Source: Gracilariopsis chorda | Taxonomy: Eukaryota; Rhodophyta; Florideophyceae; Gracilariales; Gracilariaceae | Length of the DNA stretch: 64,000 bases | Reading direction: 5' to 3' | NCBI GenBank assembly: GCA_003194525.1 | Contig: NBIV01000008.1 | Location: forward strand, 124,001 to 188,000 | Part shown: positions 57,703-64,000 of the stretch, one piece after another | How the letters are laid out: every line of letters begins with the position of its first letter | Numbering within the stretch: position 1 is the stretch's first letter | Program-made: the position numbers and the translations under genes | The notes under the pieces: model-generated | What the model was told of the DNA's origin: nothing | The model's input: only the letters and a program-made list of their open reading frames with translations | The model's database searches: none

Positions 57703-58169
57703 CGCGTTTGCGTTTCGGCTCGCGTTGTTTCTCCTCCCCCGCGCCGCCAGGAGCGCAACAAGCGCACATGTCCGCGGAGCGCGCGCAGCGAAGCGAAACG
57801 CATCGCTCCCCGTGGCACACGACGACCCGTGTATGCGTGGTACACGTGGTGTTGTATCACACGTGCACACGTGGGGACGCGGATAAACGCCACCCGTCGT
57901 GCACGTGCGCGTGATTGTATCCGAGACGCGCCGTTGCATCGCGCCGCCAAATGAGCTGTCGCTGGCGCAGGCATTGGGCACGCGGCGCGCTGCACATGCC
58001 ACAGCGGACCGTAGCCGCACGTCGCATGCCTCACGCCGCCATCGAGGCGACCCATGGGCGTCGCCCCCGCCGCCGTCCCGCGTATCTCCCGCACCGCCCC
58101 CCCGTCGTCTCCATCTCCGTCCCCGACCCGCTGTGTCCGCCCAAGCCCAAGCCCGACCCCGCCTCTCCA
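57703..58169. promoter_or_regulatory. bidirectional promoter region, NT-C2 gene / PiT gene
   Basis: 467 bp between two divergent starts, rich in ACACGTG/CACGTG-like words (about 57,839-57,905). Those words are G-box-type and could bind bHLH or bZIP factors shared by both genes. No TATA box is seen. Confidence 0.45.
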
Positions 58170-59711
58170 ATGGCCACCGCCGTTCACAACATCGCCTTCC
58201 TGCCCGCCCTTCCTCTCGCCCGCTCAACATCCCCGCTCCCCCCTCCACGCGCCCTTCTGCGACGCTCCTCATTCGTCCAGCCCGCTCGTCGCATCATCCG
58301 CCGCCTGGTGTCTGCTCCTCGTCCTTCTCCAACTCTCCCCCCCGCATCGCCCCTGCCACTGCGCACTGTCACCTCCGCCGCCGTTCTCACCCCCGGTCTA
58401 CTTGTTGTTGCCGGTGGATTCGTCGCTTTCGCGCTCAGCGCCGCTCTGGGCGCCAATGACGTCGCCAACTCGCTCGGTACCTCCGTCGGTACCGGCGCCA
58501 TCAAGGTCACCACCGCCCTCTACATCGGCGCCGTCATGGAATTTGCCGGCGCCGTTCTCTTTGGCAGCACCGTAACCAAGACAATTTCGTCCGGCGTCGT
58601 AACCCTTAGCGCCGCCACCGTCGCCGCCCCCGTAAGCTACATGCTCGGCATGCTCGCCGTACTCTTCGGATGCACTGTATGGATGGCCGTTGCTACCAAA
58701 TTCGGCCTGCCAGTGTCATCCACGCACTCCGTCGTCGGCGCTCTAATTGGCCTGGGGCTCGTATCCAGCTGGGGCATTAACTACGGCGCCGTACAACGCA
58801 TAATAGCCAGCTGGTTTTTGTCACCGCTTATTGGTGGTGTCGTCGCCACCTTGCTCTACAAGACAATCAGCGTCGCCATCGTCGATGCCAAACGACCCGC
58901 CCAAGCCACGCGCCGCTTTCTGCCCGTCTTGGCTGGCGCTGCCTCCTTCATCCTCACCATGTTTGTGCTCGGAAAGGGCGTTCGTTTCGCGCAAGCTCTC
59001 ACTCCGGATAGGGTGCTTTACATTGCACTGGGTGTTGCATTTGCGTGCTCGGGCGTCGCGGGCGCGCTGGCTACAGCTATCCACTCGAGACAGTACATTG
59101 CGCGAAAGTTCGCGCTTAGCAGCAATGGAACGCTGTCCACTTCGGAGCGCTCCTCCGCGTCCATTTCTGAACAGCAGGAGGATGTGGAACGAATCTTCAA
59201 GGTGCTGCAGGTGGTCACAGCTTGTCTCTTGTCGTTCTCACACGGATCTAATGACGTGTCTAACGCTATTGGGCCATTTGCCGCCATGTACTCCATGTGG
59301 CAGAATAACGGGCGATTAGGCGCCACGGTGATCATTCCGCCGTGGGTGCTGGTGCTCGGGGGGCTGGGCATCTCCACGGGACTGGGTCTGTTCGGAAAGC
59401 CCGTTATGGAGACGGTGGGCAAGAAGATCACCAAGCTCAAACCCACAATGGGCTTTGCAGTGGAGCTGAGCACGGCGCTGACGGTTCTGATTGCGTCAGA
59501 AATGGGCCTGCCAGTGTCCACAACGCACACGCTGATCGGATGTATTGTGGCTATTGGTCTGTCGAACGGGGATAGCAAGGCAGTGAACAAGAACACTCTG
59601 GCGAGCATTGCGGGATCGTGGGGAGTGACATTGCCGTTCTCGGCGTTGGTAACAGTGGTGTTTTACATAGCGCTTCGGCCGTTTCTACCTGCGGTTCCAG
59701 CACTGCTGTAA
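58170..59711 (+). CDS. PHT2: plastid PiT-family phosphate permease (PHT2-like)
   Basis: A 513-residue intronless protein. The first 60-70 residues (MATAVHNIAFLPALPLARST onward) are rich in Pro, Ser, Ala and Arg, fitting a chloroplast transit peptide. The core has the duplicated PiT signature: GANDVANSLGTSVGTGAI near residue 94 and HGSNDVSNAIGPFAA near residue 357, each followed later by a GLPVS-S/T-TH motif (GLPVSSTHSVVGALIG and GLPVSTTHTLIGCIV). About ten to twelve membrane helices are interrupted by a hydrophilic loop with SERSSASISEQQEDVERIF. Plant homologues import phosphate into plastids with H+ or Na+. An earlier in-frame ATG (57,915) would add 85 basic residues of unlikely character, so 58,170 is preferred. 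Only 17 bp separate its stop from that of the next gene, which is convergent. Confidence 0.95.
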   Translation: MATAVHNIAFLPALPLARSTSPLPPPRALLRRSSFVQPARRIIRRLVSAPRPSPTLPPASPLPLRTVTSAAVLTPGLLVVAGGFVAFALSAALGANDVANSLGTSVGTGAIKVTTALYIGAVMEFAGAVLFGSTVTKTISSGVVTLSAATVAAPVSYMLGMLAVLFGCTVWMAVATKFGLPVSSTHSVVGALIGLGLVSSWGINYGAVQRIIASWFLSPLIGGVVATLLYKTISVAIVDAKRPAQATRRFLPVLAGAASFILTMFVLGKGVRFAQALTPDRVLYIALGVAFACSGVAGALATAIHSRQYIARKFALSSNGTLSTSERSSASISEQQEDVERIFKVLQVVTACLLSFSHGSNDVSNAIGPFAAMYSMWQNNGRLGATVIIPPWVLVLGGLGISTGLGLFGKPVMETVGKKITKLKPTMGFAVELSTALTVLIASEMGLPVSTTHTLIGCIVAIGLSNGDSKAVNKNTLASIAGSWGVTLPFSALVTVVFYIALRPFLPAVPALL

Positions 59712-59728
59712 AAGGGATGATGGCATGA

Positions 59729-60049
59729 TCAAAATCTTACGATGAATACCACGATTACTGCGGCGAGGAGCGACCCAGCTGCGACGGCGGCGAGCAGCCC
59801 TGTGGTCTCGACGTCGATGTTGGTGAAAGGTCCGATGTCAGCGCGACTTGCGACAAAAAGAAAGAGGTTGTTAACGAGATCTGTGAGATCTGCGGCGGCG
59901 TGTGGGGGAGTTGGTAAACGAGCGGATGGAGAACGTCGCACGGCCAGACGCGGAGGACGACATGACGGGCCAGAAAAGAGGGAAGGTTGTGGATGGGCGG
60001 TTCTGCGCACTTGAAAGGGAGTTGAAGACGCGAAAGCGATGGGCGCCAT
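59729..60049 (-). CDS. small probable plastid single-pass membrane protein
   Basis: A 106-residue protein from ATG 60,049 (the open frame continues 14 codons upstream only to a GTG). The first half (MAPIAFASSTPFQVRRTAHP onward) is Ser/Ala/Pro/Arg-rich without acids, as in transit peptides, ending near LPTPPHAAA. The mature part begins DLTDLVNNLFLFVASRADIG and closes with one strong membrane helix, LLAAVAAGSLLAAVIVVFIV, and RF. Size and layout recall small photosystem or thylakoid subunits, but I cannot match a named one. Its 3' end abuts that of the PiT gene (17-bp spacer), so their transcripts must overlap. Conservation in other red algae would settle whether it is real. Confidence 0.58.
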   Translation of the reverse strand: MAPIAFASSTPFQVRRTAHPQPSLFSGPSCRPPRLAVRRSPSARLPTPPHAAADLTDLVNNLFLFVASRADIGPFTNIDVETTGLLAAVAAGSLLAAVIVVFIVRF

Positions 60050-60520
60050 TGCGACGGAGGATCGTTTCGGAGATGGTGCGAGATGGTGCACGGGACGTCG
60101 GACGCTGTTGCGGCGGAGATCGGCGGTGGATGTGGAATTGGAGGACGTGCGCGAAGACGGCTTGTGGTTGGGCCGTTTTCAGTTGTATTTTTCTGGCACA
60201 CTTGCACAGTTTTGATTTGTTGTTGCCGCTGCAGCGCATACACGACGTACACGTTGCTGTGGACACATACACGTTTAGATTCGTTCGGAAGCGGAATCGC
60301 TATCAAGTCGACTGTGCTCGTCCTCGCGAGCGGTATCTACCAAAGGTACCAAAGGTACCCTTCGTATCATACATGCGTTTGGTGCCGGTAATCCACCGCA
60401 CCAGCCTTGTGCTGCTCAGCAGCATCTCACCTCCTTCCGCCTTCGCATCCCTTTTTGCGTAACCCATCGTGAGACCTTGTCCCTTCTCCGCCGTCTTTTT
60501 CCTCCCGCCCCTTTTTCGGC

Positions 60521-62411
60521 ATGTCTCGATCCACCATTCTGGAAGCCACGGTGTACCGCGCCACCATGCACGAAATCAACGATTTTGTTGAGCTCGCCGC
60601 GAAGGCCTCCGATATGGCCATTCAATGCGGAGCGGCGCGAATCGACCCTCCTGCCGAGTGGAAACCCCCTCCCTCGCAAATGCTCAGCACCTCTCGCTTC
60701 TTTGTCCGCAGACAACTGCTCCCGGAAGCTCCGTTTGTACATCCGCAGTTCCCAACCCACACCATGTCCGAGTCTGCAGCCCACTTGCAGCCCACTCGAA
60801 AACGGCCGACATCCAAAGTCCATCCGCAGCCGTTATTCCACCCTCAGCAACCGCTATCCACCGCAAAACCCACCCCGTGCGCTCTTTTGCACCTGTCCCC
60901 CAACCCCAACCTATTCTAGCGAAAGCTTGCGTTCGTTCAGATCCAATTAGCATTCAGCCTAGCATTACTGTGCCGGCCACGCAAACGTTACAGCGATCGC
61001 CAGACGCAGCTGAAAAAGCGACACTCGTCGACGATAACGAGGAAGATAGTGAGGCGGAAGAGAAGATGCCGTCTGTCAACAGACGCAATGCGAACCGGAA
61101 GCGAAAAGCGAGCCAGCCCAATCTTAGGACTTACCACCAAGATAGCACTGGGAAGCTTTCAAAGCCAATTACTTTCACTCACTCTGAAACTCCCATATTG
61201 CTCAGAGACTTCAAGCGAAGAACGCATGCAGCAGCAGCAAATGTATGGCATGCTTTGTGCAGATGGGGAACTGCAGATGCGCGTGACCGATGAAGCTGAA
61301 GACTGGTACAAGAATATCGATCGGGCGCAAGATGTGTTCTGGCACGCTTTGAAGAAGGGAATAGCGGGTAAGCCACTGAGCGTACATTATGGGGTCGACG
61401 TGGAGGTTGAAGGAGCTTTTGATTCGAATGAAATGTCGTACGCCGAGCGCCATGGGAGCAGCAAACAAATGAAGTCGTTGACCCGAAGGCGGAAGAGCAG
61501 CAAGCGGGATCGTGTCAAGTCAAAGGGGAACGTTACCACCCACGACAACTCAGTCCGCCAGAATGAGTCCAGTGGTAGTCGAAACGTGGAGGGCCAAGAC
61601 GGTTCTCAAGGAGCCACTTCCAACAAGTCTGAACAACCGAAGCGTGATATTCGCAACCTAAACCAGGAGACGTTACTGCGTCTTCTTCCGCAGATGCCCG
61701 GAATCAATCGCACCATGTACTATGTTGGTCAACTCTTCACGCGCTTCTGTTGGCATACTGAAGATGCCTCCTTGAATTCCATATCCTACCTTCACGAGGG
61801 TAGCGCTGAGAAGGTATGATATGCTGTGCCGCCGGAAAATGCCCCCGACTTCGAGCGATACGCTTCCGAGAACGTTTTCTCGCTGTCTCTTATCCACGAC
61901 GATACGTGCGGACAACAACTACTAATGAACAAGACCACCATGTTTGATCCACGCGATTTGGTGAAGCATGGGGGTGCCGGTTTATCGAGTTGTACACAAA
62001 CCTAGGTCGTTTGTGGTTACTGCTCCGCGCGCGTACCATGCCGGGTTCAATTGCGGGTTTAACATAGCAGAGGCCGTGAACTCTGCGAACCCAACGTGGT
62101 TCCCACATGGGCGACAGGCAATGAGTTTTTCACGACGTGTGTTCAGACCGTTGTGTATTCCTTGGGAGCACCTCGTGTACCACGAAGCGCGCCAAATGGT
62201 GGAGAAGGTCATACCGCTTCATGCCAATGGAAGTCTTCCGTCCAGCGTGAAGACCCATGCAGGTATTGTAGCGAAAGGACTCGAGCGGATCATTCGCGAG
62301 GGGGGAGAACAGATCCGGACTTACGCATTGAGGGGAAACGATGAACCGAGATTGTTTTCGAGCTGTCGCGAAGCCTTTGAGCTCGTTTCGATTGCCATGG
62401 AATGCGTATAA
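60521..62411 (+). pseudogene. JmjN/JmjC histone demethylase-like gene, disrupted
   Basis: An intact start gives a JmjN domain (ATVYRATMHEINDFVELAAK, AARIDPPAEWKPP). Later pieces give the inter-domain segment (SKPITFTHSETPILLRDFKR; then EDWYKN and LSVHYGVDVEVEGAF) and a JmjC domain with iron ligands in WHTED (about 61,750) and YHAGFNCGFN (about 62,035-62,065). The order matches KDM4/KDM5-type lysine demethylases. The reading is broken at four places: a frame change about 60,850-60,900, another about 61,210-61,250, TGA at 61,817-61,819 where the family has Trp (V-W-Y-A-V-P), and one extra G in the run 61,970-61,974. All else is well conserved, so inactivation is recent, unless these are assembly errors; neighbouring genes show none. 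No PHD or C5HC2 finger follows. Confidence 0.82.
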
Positions 62412-63385
62412 AACGCAAGCGTATCGTTCTCCTTATGTAAATACGCCTCTTTCTGCCGTATAGAGGGTATAGGGTACTCCACAGGCTTGCGAGGAATCAA
62501 GTTGTCCAGAATGCTACGGTGAAGTAGCCTAATGTGTGACAGCGAGGCGCACCGTTCGCCATCATTATGGCGGACATAACTCACAGGCAGTAATCGTCCT
62601 TGTCGATTACCAAGAGCAATTTGCAGCCAGCCCCACAGAAGTACAGGTGATCAAAGCAATTTAACACAGGACATTCCAAGGCAAGCGATTTACCCGTGGC
62701 ATCCTCGGTTCCTATCTTCTTGGCAGCGATGATCAGATCGCTGGGCTCCCTCACCACGGCAAGGTGAGATAGATTCGAGAGAGGAAAGCTTTTAGTCGCT
62801 CGACACGGCTAGGTGACCACTGAGAAGTGCGTAGGGCATAGGGACTCCTAGTAGGGAAGCGACAATGGTTGAGGAATGCGAGAACGAAATTGTAAGGGGA
62901 ATCGAAGACGCCATCCCCGTGCTGTAGAATGACGTGGGGGTGACAAGCCTGAAATAAACAGAAAAATGGGCTAGAGAGTCAATCGGTAGAACTCAGCACA
63001 AACGTTGATGACCAACTGTGTGCAGGTTTCGTCGTGCCCCTGGCCCCACTTCTAACGGCGAAGCCGACGGCCGTGCTTCATCTGAGGCCCGTTCTTCACA
63101 AAAAAAGCCTAGAAGCCCACAGAACAGTTCATCGCGCCAAAATTGTCCAAGAGACACAAGTGGATGCGGCCTTCGGCCGCGGGCGGCGCTGCGCGCCGTG
63201 TGTTTTAGTGGCTTTATTTATTGGGTAGCAATCTAGCCTCCGGGAACTTTGTTCGCTAACGCTCGCAATAGCGCCCGTCGAGCCCCGGGGCGCTGCGGCG
63301 CCTAGTGTAGTAATAGCAGTACAGTTTACAACAGCCCGGTTGTGTCTGATTGGCTAATCTGTGCATTGCACTAGTTGCTCAAAAT

Positions 63386-63454
63386 GACTGCAGTGCCAAC
63401 CAATGAAGCTAAAACACGACACGTTGATGTCTGTAACTGGCTGGCACTGCGGTC
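63386..63454. repeat. 16-bp imperfect inverted repeat
   Basis: Arms GACTGCAGTGCCAACC (63,386-63,401) and GGCTGGCACTGCGGTC (63,439-63,454) pair at 14 of 16 positions. CACGACACGT in the loop (about 63,415) is also found beside the hairpins at 12.65 kb. Confidence 0.55.
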
Positions 63455-63539
63455 GTAATGGAGGTAGTGTCCACTGAGCAGCACGCTTTGCTGCTGCTTA
63501 TGCTGCTGCTGCTGCTGAATTCTTTAAATGCGACGGAGA

Positions 63540-63605
63540 CGTTGCGCCAAATGGGAGTTTTTTATGCGCTTAGAGAGGCATGCAAGCCTGTTAGATGGCG
63601 CAACG
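63540..63605. repeat. 66-nt foldback, copy 2 (CGTTGCGCCA arms)
   Basis: Arms CGTTGCGCCA / TGGCGCAACG, outer span identical (66 nt) to the copy at 12,428-12,493. Both copies are preceded by GGAGA. Confidence 0.68.
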
Positions 63606-64000
63606 CCTCTATTCAATCTAGGACACCCATCTAATACATGAACAAATGTCTAAAAGTAGAGAGACTGGAGGAAGTGCTCTTTGGCCGCAAAGAATTTTGC
63701 GCGCCGTAGAAAAGTAGTGTTAAAAACCAGTGTAAAGACAATAAGGGTGAGAAAATGGAAAATAGGAAAAGCAAATAGTTTAATTATAAAAATAAATAAC
63801 GCAAAATTTTTGATTATATTTTTGTATGGATGCAAAACTGAATGCTTTCAGGAAGCGCTGAGTTGCGAATTTCTAGAAAAATTGGAATGATATTTTATGC
63901 ATTTTCAGAAATAACCCCTAAGGCTTACAGAATTACAGAAGCAGCACATGGTCTTTCCTTCTAAAATGCAACAATATCACGTAGAACTAACCCAAACAGA

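Larger units (their letters stand above)
62412..64000. other. no supported gene; repeat-like flank
   Basis: A minus-strand stretch (about 62,763-62,579) is open for some 60 codons and protein-like (EPSDLIIAAKKIGTEDATGK) but has no ATG and no family I know. A GC-rich hairpin GCGGCC-TTC-GGCCGC lies at about 63,166-63,180 and a GCT microsatellite at 63,488-63,518. The last 400 bases are AT-rich. Confidence 0.35.

Noticed and set aside
57915-58169. Upstream extension of the PiT permease
   Set aside because: The added 85 residues are Arg/Pro/His-rich translation of a GC-rich promoter. The ATG at 58,170 starts a transit-peptide-like sequence.
57703-58272. Upstream extension of the NT-C2 protein
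   Set aside because: It overlaps the start of the PiT gene on the other strand and has low-complexity composition; the NT-C2 domain begins just after the ATG at 57,702.
61817-61819. TGA read as Trp (alternative code)
   Set aside because: The POLE and MetH relics have TGA at non-Trp sites and intact genes here end in TGA, so ordinary nonsense mutation is the simpler view.

Overview
The window reads as nuclear DNA of a red alga, probably a florideophyte of the Chondrus kind. The support is a red-algal LHC antenna protein, a plastid phosphate permease with a transit peptide, a SUT/SLC45-type sugar transporter, and mostly intronless GC-rich genes packed into an island beside a long repeat-rich, AT-richer tract. 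I see two spliceosomal introns in intact genes, both with GT-AG ends. No rRNA, credible tRNA, CRISPR array or bacterial operon structure is visible.

Bases 1 to about 45,400 hold nested, decayed mobile DNA. A Ty3/gypsy chromovirus-type LTR element (1573-8621) sits inside a minus-strand hAT transposase gene. A pogo-like relic follows at 10.4-11.75 kb. A Helitron fills 13.4-19.6 kb; its HYH Rep motif and helicase parts are readable and its N-terminus is made of two tandem-repeat modules. A second hAT (about 23.6-31.35 kb) carries GATTGCAATC palindromes at both ends and is interrupted by a Ty1/copia fossil. A pogo-like element with both terminal inverted repeats and flanking TA lies at 32,495-34,716. 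A solo LTR with a perfect 5-bp target duplication lies at 40,435-40,723. Two wrecked host genes are mixed in: a piece of the DNA polymerase epsilon catalytic subunit (20.58-22.76 kb) and a piece of cobalamin-dependent methionine synthase (36.93-37.69 kb). Several stretches between them hold protein-like but broken frames that I cannot name.

From 45.4 to 60.1 kb there is a gene island: a small Cys-rich zinc-binding-type protein (-), the mRNA-export helicase UAP56/Sub2 (+, one 753-bp intron), a nucleotide-sugar transporter (-), a SUT/SLC45-like transporter (+), an Lhcr antenna protein (+, one 74-bp intron), an unidentified protein (+), an NT-C2-domain protein (-), a plastid PiT phosphate permease (+) and a small probable plastid membrane protein (-). 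Neighbours are often divergent or tightly convergent (17 bp between the last two). A JmjN/JmjC histone-demethylase-like gene at 60.5-62.4 kb, at the edge of the island, has at least four coding disruptions and looks newly dead. The last 1.6 kb returns to repeat-like DNA and carries a 66-nt foldback matching one at 12.4 kb.

The intact genes serve mRNA export, light harvesting, phosphate and sugar transport and membrane traffic. They are neighbours by packing, not members of one pathway.
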